From Chryseosolibacter sp049791675 (lineage in GTDB: Bacteria > Bacteroidota > Bacteroidia > Cytophagales > Cyclobacteriaceae), in the NCBI GenBank assembly GCA_049791675.1, contig JBARAD010000275.1, forward strand, positions 1 through 64,000: 64,000 bases of DNA. The letters run 5' to 3'. This document shows, piece after piece, positions 7,883 to 16,430 of the stretch (its first letter is position 1; every line of letters starts with the position of its first letter). Made by a program: the position numbers and the translations under genes. The notes below the pieces were generated by a model that ran no database searches, was not told the origin of the DNA, and saw nothing but the letters and a program-made list of their open reading frames with translations.

Positions 7883-10330
7883 ATGTCTACAGATCCTTTA
7901 AAGGTAGGAAAAGATTGGTTCAGTGAAATGGGATGGAAACCTTTTCCGTTTCAACTTGAGGCATGGCAGGCCTGCCTGGATGGGTACAGTGGTTTGGTGA
8001 ACGCTCCTACAGGCAGCGGAAAAACCTATTCGCTGATGATGCCTTTGGTATTGGAATTCCTGCAGCGTTACCCGACGGCACGTTCACAAAAGCAAGCAGG
8101 ATTGCAGGCCATCTGGATAACACCCATCCGCGCGCTGTCCAAAGAGATAGAAATTTCTGCAAGGAGGTTGATCGAAGGTCTGGACATTGGCCTGACCGTT
8201 GGGGTGCGTTCCGGCGACACTTCTTTGAAGGAGCGCATGCGTCAAAAGACCAGGCCACCGCACCTGCTGATCACCACCCCTGAAAGTCTTCATCTTCTGC
8301 TGGCGCAAAAATCGTACGGTGAATTTTTCAAGGACCTCAAGGTACTCATCGCGGATGAATGGCATGAGTTGATGGGGTCAAAGCGGGGCGTACAGGTTGA
8401 ACTTGCACTTTCGAGGTTGAAATCCGTCGCCAGCGATCTGAAGGTATGGGGTATCTCGGCTACCATCGGGAATATGGATCAGGCGCTGGAGGCTTTACTG
8501 GGAAATTATTATCAACGCGGTCATTACCAGGTGATCCGCGCCGACATCCACAAGGAAGTGGAAATCGTCTCCGTGCTTCCTGACTCACTGGAACGGATGC
8601 CCTGGGCCGGCCATCTGGGAATTCAGTTGCTGGACAAAGTGATTGACATTGTTAAGAAAAGTAACAGTACACTCATCTTTACCAACACACGTTCCTTTGC
8701 AGAGATCTGGTATCAGCGCATGCTCGACATGGCGCCGGAGTTTTCGGGATTGATGGCCATGCATCATGGTTCCATCAGCCAGGAATTGCGCAATTGGGTA
8801 GAGGAGCAGCTTCACGAAGGAAAACTCAAAGCAGTGGTATGTACTTCCAGTCTCGATCTCGGTGTCGACTTCAGGCCGGTGGAGACAGTGATTCAGGTGG
8901 GGGGACCGAAGGGCGTCGCGCGGTTTCTTCAGCGTGCTGGAAGAAGTGGTCATCAACCCGGGGCTGTTAGCCGGATCTATTTTGTGCCCACGCATTCGCT
9001 GGAGCTAATGGAGGCAGCGGGCTTGCGTGAAGCTGTGCGCCGTAAGATTGTGGAAGACCGTGTTCCGTATATCCGTTCGTTTGATGTGTTGATCCAATAC
9101 CTGCTGACACTCGCAGTATCCGATGGATTTAAAGCTGATCAGATCTATGAAGAAATACGCGGCACGTTCAGTTTCTCAAGCGTGTCGGAAGATGAATGGA
9201 TATGGATGCTCAACTTCCTGACGACGGGCGGCGATTCGCTGCAGGCCTATGATGAATACCGGAAGGTCGTGATCCGGGAGGGTCTTTATAAGGTGGAAAG
9301 CCGCACCATGGCCATGAAGCACAGACTTTCTGTTGGCACGATCGTGGGCGATACGTCGCTGCACGTCAAATTTGTTACTGGCAAATACCTGGGCACCATT
9401 GAAGAGAGTTTTATTTCGCGTTTGAATCCGGGCGACGTTTTCTGGTTTGCAGGAAAAAGTCTCGAGCTGGTGCGGATCAAGGAGATGGAGGTACACGTCA
9501 GGAAGTCGAATAAAGCCAGGGGGCTTGTTCCTTCGTGGATGGGGGGGCGTATGCCATTGTCGTCTCAAATGAGCGAGATGATCCGTTTAAAAATTGATGA
9601 GGTCGTTCGCGGCGTGGAATATGACGACGAAATGAAATTCCTCAGGCCGCTTTTTGAGCTTCAGAAAAGCCGTTCACACCTTCCCGCGGCAAACGAATTC
9701 CTCATCGAATATTTTGAAAGTACCGAAGGATATCATGTGATCCTTTATCCTTTCGAAGGAAGGTTTGTACACGAGGGTATGGCGGCGTTGATGGCCTACC
9801 GGATTGCGCAGATCCAGCCCATCAGTTTTTCCATCGCCATGAATGACTATGGATTTGAATTGTTGTCCGATCAGCCCATCCCCATTGACGAAGCTGTTGA
9901 AACCAATATGCTTGGCGTTGACAACCTCATGGCTGACATCCAGGCGAGCATCAATTCCACGGAGATGGCGCGCCGTAAATTCCGCGACATTGCTGCCATC
10001 AGCGGACTGGTCTTCAAAGGGTATCCGGGCAAGCCGGTAAAAGACAGGCATCTTCAATCTTCTTCCCAGCTGTTCTTCAATGTGTTTCACGATTACGAGG
10101 CGCATAATCTGTTGTTGCGGCAGGCCTATGAGGAGGTGATGGACTTCCAACTGGAGGAGGCGAGACTTCGCAGGGCGCTGGAGCGCATCACCAAACAAAA
10201 GATCATCATCACCCATCCTGAACAGCCAACCCCATTTGCATTCCCGATCATTGTCGATCGTCTCCGAGAGAAACTTTCAAGCGAAAAGCTCGAAGACAGG
10301 ATCAGGAAGATGGCGCTGCAATACAATTGA
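7883..10330 (+). CDS. Ligase-associated DEXH-box helicase (Lhr-like)
   Basis: This 815-residue superfamily 2 helicase belongs with the ligase-associated DNA damage response helicases. Motif I is NAPTGSGKTYS (near 40-50), motif II is DEWHE (near 158), motif III is SATIGN (near 191) and motif VI is QRAGRSGH (near 348). Winged-helix and Lhr-core regions follow. A TTG 27 bp upstream would add nine poorly conserved residues; the ATG at 7883 is preferred. The usual partners are an ATP-dependent ligase, an exonuclease and PdeM. Only PdeM (12926) is nearby. Confidence 0.9.
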   Translation: MSTDPLKVGKDWFSEMGWKPFPFQLEAWQACLDGYSGLVNAPTGSGKTYSLMMPLVLEFLQRYPTARSQKQAGLQAIWITPIRALSKEIEISARRLIEGLDIGLTVGVRSGDTSLKERMRQKTRPPHLLITTPESLHLLLAQKSYGEFFKDLKVLIADEWHELMGSKRGVQVELALSRLKSVASDLKVWGISATIGNMDQALEALLGNYYQRGHYQVIRADIHKEVEIVSVLPDSLERMPWAGHLGIQLLDKVIDIVKKSNSTLIFTNTRSFAEIWYQRMLDMAPEFSGLMAMHHGSISQELRNWVEEQLHEGKLKAVVCTSSLDLGVDFRPVETVIQVGGPKGVARFLQRAGRSGHQPGAVSRIYFVPTHSLELMEAAGLREAVRRKIVEDRVPYIRSFDVLIQYLLTLAVSDGFKADQIYEEIRGTFSFSSVSEDEWIWMLNFLTTGGDSLQAYDEYRKVVIREGLYKVESRTMAMKHRLSVGTIVGDTSLHVKFVTGKYLGTIEESFISRLNPGDVFWFAGKSLELVRIKEMEVHVRKSNKARGLVPSWMGGRMPLSSQMSEMIRLKIDEVVRGVEYDDEMKFLRPLFELQKSRSHLPAANEFLIEYFESTEGYHVILYPFEGRFVHEGMAALMAYRIAQIQPISFSIAMNDYGFELLSDQPIPIDEAVETNMLGVDNLMADIQASINSTEMARRKFRDIAAISGLVFKGYPGKPVKDRHLQSSSQLFFNVFHDYEAHNLLLRQAYEEVMDFQLEEARLRRALERITKQKIIITHPEQPTPFAFPIIVDRLREKLSSEKLEDRIRKMALQYN

Positions 10331-10491
10331 CCCTCCTGCGCTGCTGAGCGCCAATCCACGCAAGCTTCGGCGGGCGCAGCCAGTTGATAATGCGGTGTCT
10401 ACGGGATCGCGCAGTCCCGAAGGTGGCGCGTATCTGCTGATAGTGTACGAATCACCAGGACGCCATGGTCCAGCTCCTGATGACCGGATGT

Positions 10492-10565
10492 ACTGATGAC
10501 TGATGACCGACTCATGCAAATTACACGACTCCCACTAATGCCTAATGCCCAATGACTAATGCCTA
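10492..10565. repeat. Short tandem repeats after the phosphate transporter gene
   Basis: ACTGATG-type units lie at about 10492-10512. A reversed GGCATTA array (TAATGCC units) runs at about 10534-10565. On the minus strand the transporter stop codon TAG (10565-10563) is directly followed by GCATTAG. The array thus starts within the stop codon, just as at 74. The rest of the 232-bp gap has no gene that I can support. Confidence 0.75.
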
Positions 10566-11975
10566 GAAGATTGCCCTGAACAGGAGGAAGAGCGTCCCTG
10601 CCATGATCATCACAACGGGCAGGGTAAGGAACCATGCCATCAGTATATTTCTGATCGTGTCCCCCTGAAGATTTTTTACGCCTTTACTGGCTACCATGCT
10701 CCCTGCAATACCGGATGACAGCACGTGGGTGGTACTCACCGGAAGGTTGAAATACGAGGACATGCCGATCGTACTGGCAGCAACCAGTTCGGCACTTGCG
10801 CCCTGCGCATAAGTAAGATGAGTCTTCCCGATTTTTTCGCCGACAGTTTTGACAATCCTTTTCCAGCCGATCATCGTTCCAAGGCCAAGTGATAAAGAGA
10901 TCATGAGGATTACCCAGCCTGGTGAATAATCGGTTACTCTCCGCACCTCCTTTAACTCGTCCTTCAGCGATTCCTTTTGGCGGTCACTGAGCTTCACTTC
11001 CGGCTTTTTCCCGATATCACTGAAATGCCGCGACATGAGCATGATATCCTTGCGCACGAGAAATCGCTGTTCCTTCGGAATATCGCCCACCACCTTCACC
11101 GTATCAAAACGGCTCTGCAATCTTGCGTTCATATCTTTCGCTTCGGCAAGCTTTTCCCGGTCTGGTGCCGCCAGGTCCATGGGGTCGATTGTCGCCATTA
11201 CCTGTTCTATCTTTCTCAATGAATCTGGTACATCCGCCGGCCTGAAATTCACGTCCAGCGCAAAATAGAGGGGTACAATCCCGATGAGGATGAGCATGAC
11301 CAGTCCGACTCCTTTCTGTCCATCATTTTGACCGTGGAAGAAGCTGACAAGGGTGCAGGTAACGATAAGGATACTGCGGATCCAGGTCGGCGGGGGCTGA
11401 TTTTTCTTAGGCTCCTTGAATAAGGTATCACCAGTAACCGTTTTTTTTGTGAAGGCCCGGAGGATATACATCAAAACAATGGTGACAGAAAACCCGAAAA
11501 GGGGTGATACCAATAGGGAGATTCCAATTTCCTGTGCTTTTGACCAGTTCACCGCATCGCCATTTGCGAGGGGGAGGAGGGAATAGGCCAGGCCTACACC
11601 CAGGATTGAACCGATCAGCGTATGAGAGCTGGAACATGGGATGCCGAGGTACCAGGTAAGCAAATTCCAGAATATGGCCGTGATCAAGAGGGCCATGACC
11701 ATGGCGATGCTGTGCGCAATATTCTGGTCTACAAGCGTTTCCACCGGTAGGAGGTTAATGATACTGACCGCTACCCCGATCCCGCCCAATAAAACTCCGA
11801 GGAAATTCCAGATCCCTGACCAGATCACAGCGAACCAGGGTTTTAGGGAATTGGTGTAGATGACCGTGGCGACCGCGTTTGCGGTATCGTGAAATCCATT
11901 CACGAATTCGAAACCACAGGCTGCAACAAGACAGATAATCAAGAGGACGGAATAGGCCAGGTCTAGCTCGAACAT
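10563..11975 (-). CDS. pitA: Inorganic phosphate transporter, PiT family
   Basis: This 470-residue membrane permease moves phosphate with H+ or Na+. Both halves of the PiT repeat are present: FVNGFHDTANAVATVIY near residues 24-40 in the first, and GASAELVAASTIGMSSYFNLPVSTTH (split for reading) near the end in the second. HGQNDGQKGVG begins the second cluster of helices. A charged segment of roughly 110 residues (about 243-350) separates the halves and is larger than in compact members. No phoU or regulator lies beside it, so its regulation is unknown. It is transcribed toward the helicase gene. Confidence 0.9.
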   Translation of the reverse strand: MFELDLAYSVLLIICLVAACGFEFVNGFHDTANAVATVIYTNSLKPWFAVIWSGIWNFLGVLLGGIGVAVSIINLLPVETLVDQNIAHSIAMVMALLITAIFWNLLTWYLGIPCSSSHTLIGSILGVGLAYSLLPLANGDAVNWSKAQEIGISLLVSPLFGFSVTIVLMYILRAFTKKTVTGDTLFKEPKKNQPPPTWIRSILIVTCTLVSFFHGQNDGQKGVGLVMLILIGIVPLYFALDVNFRPADVPDSLRKIEQVMATIDPMDLAAPDREKLAEAKDMNARLQSRFDTVKVVGDIPKEQRFLVRKDIMLMSRHFSDIGKKPEVKLSDRQKESLKDELKEVRRVTDYSPGWVILMISLSLGLGTMIGWKRIVKTVGEKIGKTHLTYAQGASAELVAASTIGMSSYFNLPVSTTHVLSSGIAGSMVASKGVKNLQGDTIRNILMAWFLTLPVVMIMAGTLFLLFRAIF

Positions 11976-12088
11976 ACTTCTTTAACTTCGGTTTGCAATC
12001 TAACCTGAAATCCCTTTGTCACCTTATCGCCGGGGTCAACTTTTTTAGTAAAAAATTGAATGCAAGCTGTTAACGTACGAAAAATCAG

Positions 12089-12871
12089 CTATTTAACTTT
12101 TGATTTTTTTCCGAGTTGTTGGTCAAACATCCATGGGAGAAGGTGTGGCTCGCGATAGGCATATACCCAGCTCTCATGCCCGACGTCCGGATATTCCGTG
12201 TAGCCGGGTGAGGCCCCCGCATCCTGAAGCGCTTTTACCATGATCCTTGATTGACGGGCTGCAACGACCCTGTCGAGTGCGCCATGAAATGCCCAGATGG
12301 GTATGTGCCTGATCCGGGCAGCAGTTCGGGGATCGCCGCCCCCGCAGATAGGAACGGCTGCGGCGAAACGATCGGGAAAACGCGCAATGAGATCCCAGGT
12401 GCCGTATCCGCCCATCGATAATCCCGTCACATAGATCCTTGAGCGGTCTACGGGAAATTCCTTTTCAATCTTGTCTATCAGGGAGATGACCATGGCCATC
12501 GGTCGCGTTGGCTTCAGTCGCATTCCCAGGCCGTTTTCAGTACGGTCGTGGCTTGCCCACATCATGTCCTCAGGGCATTGGGGGGCGAGGACGTAACTGG
12601 CATAGCGCGCGCTTATTTCCGGGTCCGAAAAGAGGCCGGCAATGTGTTGAATATGGACTTCGTTATCCTTGCCGCGCTCGCCTGCGCCATGCAGGAATAT
12701 CAGGAGCGGATATCTTTTTTCCGGATCTATCTGATCAGGCTTAAGGAACCGGTAGGGGAGCGTCTCATTCCCATGGGTGTAGATCAATTTATCGAACAGG
12801 GGCTGAGCTCCCGTGGGTGCGAACGCAGGAAGGGCAAGGATTATGGTAAAGAATAAAATCGGCTTTGACAT
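12089..12871 (-). CDS. Secreted alpha/beta hydrolase (PHB depolymerase/prolyl-oligopeptidase-like esterase)
   Basis: The 260 residues start with a signal peptide ending near AFAPTGAQP. The catalytic triad is visible: S152 in GLSMGG, D200 in HGALDRVV and H232 in DVGHESW. LLIFLHGAGERGKDN carries the oxyanion HG. Such compact hydrolases act in the periplasm or outside the cell on esters. The substrate cannot be read from sequence. It is divergent from pdeM across 54 bp. Confidence 0.85.
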   Translation of the reverse strand: MSKPILFFTIILALPAFAPTGAQPLFDKLIYTHGNETLPYRFLKPDQIDPEKRYPLLIFLHGAGERGKDNEVHIQHIAGLFSDPEISARYASYVLAPQCPEDMMWASHDRTENGLGMRLKPTRPMAMVISLIDKIEKEFPVDRSRIYVTGLSMGGYGTWDLIARFPDRFAAAVPICGGGDPRTAARIRHIPIWAFHGALDRVVAARQSRIMVKALQDAGASPGYTEYPDVGHESWVYAYREPHLLPWMFDQQLGKKSKVK

Positions 12872-12925
12872 AGTTATAACTCGTATCTTCGCATTCTGTT
12901 TTCGTAAATAAATGTTCCCGCTGCC

Positions 12926-13564
12926 ATGGATGTCGATATTCTGGATGAGCAGTTCGTATTATATCCGCAAAAGGCAATCTTTTGGAGATCACAGCAAACT
13001 CTGTTGTTGTCGGATCTTCACCTGGGTAAAATAAATCACTTCCGCAAGGCCGGCATTCCAGTTCCGTCAAAAGCAAACGACCACAACCTCGAACTTTTCA
13101 TTGATCTCATCCAGCTGTGTAAACCTGGGAGGATCGTTTGCCTGGGTGATTTGTTCCACAGCCATTATAATGCCGAGTGGGAAGTTTTCGGCGAAGTTGT
13201 AAGGCATTTTTCTTCAATCACTTTTGACCTCGTTCAGGGGAATCACGATATCATGGGACAGTATCAATACAGTCGCAAAGGGATTGTTTTGCACGACACG
13301 CTGCGGATTGGCAAATTCTTGCTGACACATCATCCGCTGGACGACATTCCGGAGGGCACGTACAATCTTGCGGGTCATATTCATCCGGGCGTTTCACTCC
13401 GGGGAAAGGGAAGACAGGCCATGACCTTGCCGTGCTTCTACTTCGGCGACAGGCAGGGCTTCCTCCCCGCGTTCGGGAAATTCACCGGCCTTGCGCGCAT
13501 TGCGCCGAAAAAAGACGATAAAGTCTATATCGTCGCTGAAAATAAAGTGATGTTTGTCTCTTAA
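12926..13564 (+). CDS. pdeM: Ligase-associated DNA damage response endonuclease PdeM
   Basis: This 212-residue calcineurin-like metallophosphoesterase has all metal motifs: LLSDLHLGK (D30, H32), CLGDLFHS, VQGNHD, HHPLDD and LAGHIHPG. The length and LSDLHLGKxxHFRKAGIPVP sequence match PdeM proteins that co-occur with ligase-associated helicases. A helicase of that system lies 2.6 kb upstream on the same strand, with two minus-strand genes in between. An octamer-type repeat begins at its stop codon. Confidence 0.88.
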   Translation: MDVDILDEQFVLYPQKAIFWRSQQTLLLSDLHLGKINHFRKAGIPVPSKANDHNLELFIDLIQLCKPGRIVCLGDLFHSHYNAEWEVFGEVVRHFSSITFDLVQGNHDIMGQYQYSRKGIVLHDTLRIGKFLLTHHPLDDIPEGTYNLAGHIHPGVSLRGKGRQAMTLPCFYFGDRQGFLPAFGKFTGLARIAPKKDDKVYIVAENKVMFVS

Positions 13565-13625
13565 TGTGTTGAGGTGTTGATGTGTTAATGCGGTAATGTG
13601 TTATTGTGTTAATGTTGCGACCTGA
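13562..13625. repeat. TGTGTTAATG-type repeats starting at the pdeM stop
   Basis: Imperfect TGTGTTAATG / GTGTTGATG units begin in the TAA stop of pdeM (13562-13564) and run to about 13625. The same unit family recurs at 23930-23961. The opposite-orientation octamer array at 13638 could pair with it in RNA. Confidence 0.7.
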
Positions 13626-13637
13626 CAACTGCTCATC

Positions 13638-13725
13638 CTTAACACCTTAACACCCTAACACCCTAACACCCTAACACCTTAACACCTTAACACCTTAACA
13701 CCTTAACACCTTAGCACCCTAACAA
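13638..13725 (+). repeat. Eleven-copy octamer array directly upstream of capA-like gene
   Basis: Eleven consecutive 8-bp units fill 88 bp: six exact CTTAACAC, three CCTAACAC, one CTTAGCAC and one CCTAACAA. Only four bases (CCTT) separate the last unit from the ATG at 13730. The array therefore occupies the region where a ribosome-binding site would be, and no Shine-Dalgarno is present. Copy number could change by replication slippage. Confidence 0.9.
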
Positions 13726-13729
13726 CCTT

Positions 13730-15043
13730 ATGAGACAACTTCTCTTCATCCTGTTTTTGTTAATTCAGGTCCTTTCAGCAAGGGCACAGGATACGACCCG
13801 GCTTTCTTTGTTATTTCTCGGCGACATCATGCAGCATGATTCGCAGATAGCCGACGCCTATGATGCAAAAACAGGAACGTATGATTATCGTCCGTGTTTT
13901 CAATATGTAAAACCCTATATCGAGGCTGTAGACCTCGCGATCGGAAACCTCGAGGTAACGCTGGCAGGCAAACCTTACAAGGGATATCCGCAATTCAGCG
14001 CTCCGGATGAATTACTGGTGGCACTGAAAGATGTCGGAATGGACGTCATCGTCACTGCCAATAACCACAGCGTTGACCGTGGAAAGGCAGGGGTAGACCG
14101 CACCATTGCCATGCTCGACAGTTTTAATATTCCGCACACGGGAACCTTCCGCACACAGAAGGAAAAAGACAGATCACATCCGATGATCATTGAAAAGCAG
14201 GGCTTCAGGCTTGCCATTCTTAACTATACCTATGGCACGAACGGGCTGCCGGTGACAAAACCGAACGTCGTAAACCTGCTCGACACAGCAGCCATCCGCA
14301 CCGATCTGATCAAGGCGGAATGTATGAAGCCGGACGCGATTATCGTCTTCACCCATTGGGGAGCGGAGTATCAGAGTCTGCCCTCGAAGAATCAAAAAGA
14401 TATCACAGCGCTGTGTTTCAAATACGGTGCCCGACTGGTGATCGGAGCGCATCCCCATGTGGTACAACCCATGGAATGGAGGAAAGAAGACAATCAACTC
14501 GTGGCTTATTCGCTGGGAAATTTTGTTTCCGGACAACGGAAGCGCTACACTGACGGCGGCGCGATGATCAGGATTGAACTGGAAAAGATCTCGTTTAAAG
14601 ACAAATCGTCTTTTACGGCAATTGATATAGCAAATTATATTCTCGAGTGGGTTTACAGGACGAATGATTCGAAGAAGGAATATTTTATCCTGCCTGTTCC
14701 AACCGTTGAGCGCGAATCATCCTCCTTTATCCACGATGCTGCTTCACGGGAGGCCTTCGATACATTTGTGGCTGATTCCCGCGCGCTCTTTAACAGGCAT
14801 AATATGAACATTGGTGAATCGAGGAGCGCCCCTGAATTTGACGTCACCTTCAATGCAACGGACACGCTTGGGGTCCGGAAATACCTTGAAGCGAACAGCG
14901 GAATAAACCGTATCCGGGACAATTTTTATCCGACGATACAAATGGGCCCCTTTACACTTCCGGACGCCGTCCATATTCAGCGCCGTATCAATTTTGATCT
15001 GCCGGTAGACAGTGTGGAAATCATTACCAATCCTCGTCGATGA
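13730..15043 (+). CDS. CapA family secreted protein (PGA_cap metallophosphoesterase-like)
   Basis: The 437 residues open with a signal peptide (FILFLLIQVLSARAQ). The CapA/PgsA-type domain follows with LFLGDIMQHD, AIGNLEVTLAG, VTANNHSVDRG, VFTHWGAEY and IGAHPHVVQP. Members are linked to poly-glutamate capsule export but also to other envelope functions. No capsule genes are adjacent, so polyglutamate work is not implied. Its 3' end overlaps the next, convergent gene by 20 bp. The octamer array just before its ATG is unusual. Confidence 0.85.
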   Translation: MRQLLFILFLLIQVLSARAQDTTRLSLLFLGDIMQHDSQIADAYDAKTGTYDYRPCFQYVKPYIEAVDLAIGNLEVTLAGKPYKGYPQFSAPDELLVALKDVGMDVIVTANNHSVDRGKAGVDRTIAMLDSFNIPHTGTFRTQKEKDRSHPMIIEKQGFRLAILNYTYGTNGLPVTKPNVVNLLDTAAIRTDLIKAECMKPDAIIVFTHWGAEYQSLPSKNQKDITALCFKYGARLVIGAHPHVVQPMEWRKEDNQLVAYSLGNFVSGQRKRYTDGGAMIRIELEKISFKDKSSFTAIDIANYILEWVYRTNDSKKEYFILPVPTVERESSSFIHDAASREAFDTFVADSRALFNRHNMNIGESRSAPEFDVTFNATDTLGVRKYLEANSGINRIRDNFYPTIQMGPFTLPDAVHIQRRINFDLPVDSVEIITNPRR

Positions 15044-15635
15044 AATCAGTTTCAGTAAGCGTAAAGCTTTCTTTTAGGTGCGCATGCATGATGTCCATAT
15101 TGATGTGCCTGCTTTTCTTAAAGTTTGAACGATAGTTGTTCAGCACCCAGTCCGTCCACGAACCGTGGATCATGTGGGGTTGATTGCTCATTTTTCCTGC
15201 GTGCATGGCGGGCTGTCGTGCATCGTACTCCAACCCGTAAACGATCACGCGGTACTTTCCGTCCTTAAAACTGATACGCGCTTTTCCTGACCATCGCGCC
15301 GTGCGGATGAGGTTCGAGGTATTCATGTACTTCCCTCCGTACCGCTTATAATCAACACGAAAATTCTCGAGGGTCACCACAATTTCCGATCCGTCATACT
15401 GCAGGTTTTTTACCCATGCCTTGCGTTTCAGGAAGTCATGCACCTGTAGACCCAACACATCTGCCCGCTGCTGCGCATGATAGACCTGTAACCAGATCAC
15501 CTCCTTGTTGTCGATGGCAAATGCTGAATAGGTTATATTTTTTTCCTGACCATGCACCAAGGCAGGAGATAACAGCGTAATGAATAGTACGCTCAGTTTT
15601 ATGCGTCTCAGTAAAAAATCATTCATGACCATCAA
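15024..15635 (-). CDS. Secreted protein of unknown function, possibly DUF4468-like
   Basis: The 203 residues carry a signal peptide ending near LVHGQ. A compact alpha/beta domain follows with YHAQQRADVLGLQVHDFL and later SGKARISFKDGKYRVIVYGL. That strand pattern, including the KDGKYR turn, resembles the DUF4468 family of Bacteroidota secreted proteins; this is tentative. It starts four bases inside the upstream gene (ATGA overlap), so the two are probably co-expressed. Its 3' end overlaps the capA-like gene by 20 bp. Confidence 0.65.
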   Translation of the reverse strand: MMVMNDFLLRRIKLSVLFITLLSPALVHGQEKNITYSAFAIDNKEVIWLQVYHAQQRADVLGLQVHDFLKRKAWVKNLQYDGSEIVVTLENFRVDYKRYGGKYMNTSNLIRTARWSGKARISFKDGKYRVIVYGLEYDARQPAMHAGKMSNQPHMIHGSWTDWVLNNYRSNFKKSRHINMDIMHAHLKESFTLTETDFIDEDW

Positions 15636-16351
15636 CGTCTTCTCTTTTTCGCCGGGGCCTTTCCGTTTCCGTTTCCGGAACTGAATATCAATCCGATCGC
15701 AAATTCCAGGCCCGTAAAATCAATCTTGGCATCCGGATAACGGACCGCCACTGTTTCCAGGTTGTCATTTCCTCCGGTGAAAGAACCCTCCAGCGGAAAT
15801 TTTGCTTCGCCGACATAGTAATTAGTCTCCAGTGAAACACCTACCTGGTTCGTCACATAGACGGTAAGTTCTGCTCCGCCATGGTAACCGAAGCCTGGTT
15901 TGCTTTCAAAAGAAAAATCACTGTTGGCAACCTGCCATTGCTGCATAACACGAATGGCGCGGTCAATGTTTCCGTAATTGAGCTTGTTTGCGAATCCATA
16001 GAAAAAGAATCCCCCGCCCTTGACATCAAATTCGACCCGCGATCCCTTTAATTGGAGGACAAGCTCAAGTGGAATGAGGATGGTGAAGTTAGGGCCAACG
16101 AGCGGTTCTTTACTTTTGACTGGAAGATCCTTCAGGTTCAGGCCGGACATGCGGTACAGCGAGGCGCCTGTTTCGATAGCAACAAAACGGTTCAGGTCAA
16201 AACCAAGGCCCCGGATGGAGAAGGGGCTGATCGGTGTTGAGAAGTAACCGTTCTTCGGAAGGAAGTAGGAAAAAGAAAGGCCAAAGTCCTGCGCCTTCAG
16301 GGGTAAGGCCATGACTGAGAGAAACGCGAGTATCCAAAAGTGTTTTTTCAT
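15632..16351 (-). CDS. Outer-membrane beta-barrel-like protein, unknown function
   Basis: The 239 residues have a signal peptide (FLSVMALPLKAQ) and then many alternating hydrophobic strands with aromatic residues, such as FGLSFSYFLPK and VGVSLETNYYVGEA. This suggests a small outer-membrane barrel. The very basic C-terminus (KAPAKKRRR) is odd for a barrel, which usually ends in an aromatic residue. It is the first of a two-gene unit. No specific family is recognised. Confidence 0.6.
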   Translation of the reverse strand: MKKHFWILAFLSVMALPLKAQDFGLSFSYFLPKNGYFSTPISPFSIRGLGFDLNRFVAIETGASLYRMSGLNLKDLPVKSKEPLVGPNFTILIPLELVLQLKGSRVEFDVKGGGFFFYGFANKLNYGNIDRAIRVMQQWQVANSDFSFESKPGFGYHGGAELTVYVTNQVGVSLETNYYVGEAKFPLEGSFTGGNDNLETVAVRYPDAKIDFTGLEFAIGLIFSSGNGNGKAPAKKRRR

Positions 16352-16430
16352 CTTAAACCATTTACTACGTAAGCCGTATCAGGTTTGCCTGCCCGATTGC
16401 CGCACAGCGCCGGCCAAATCACGGCATCTT

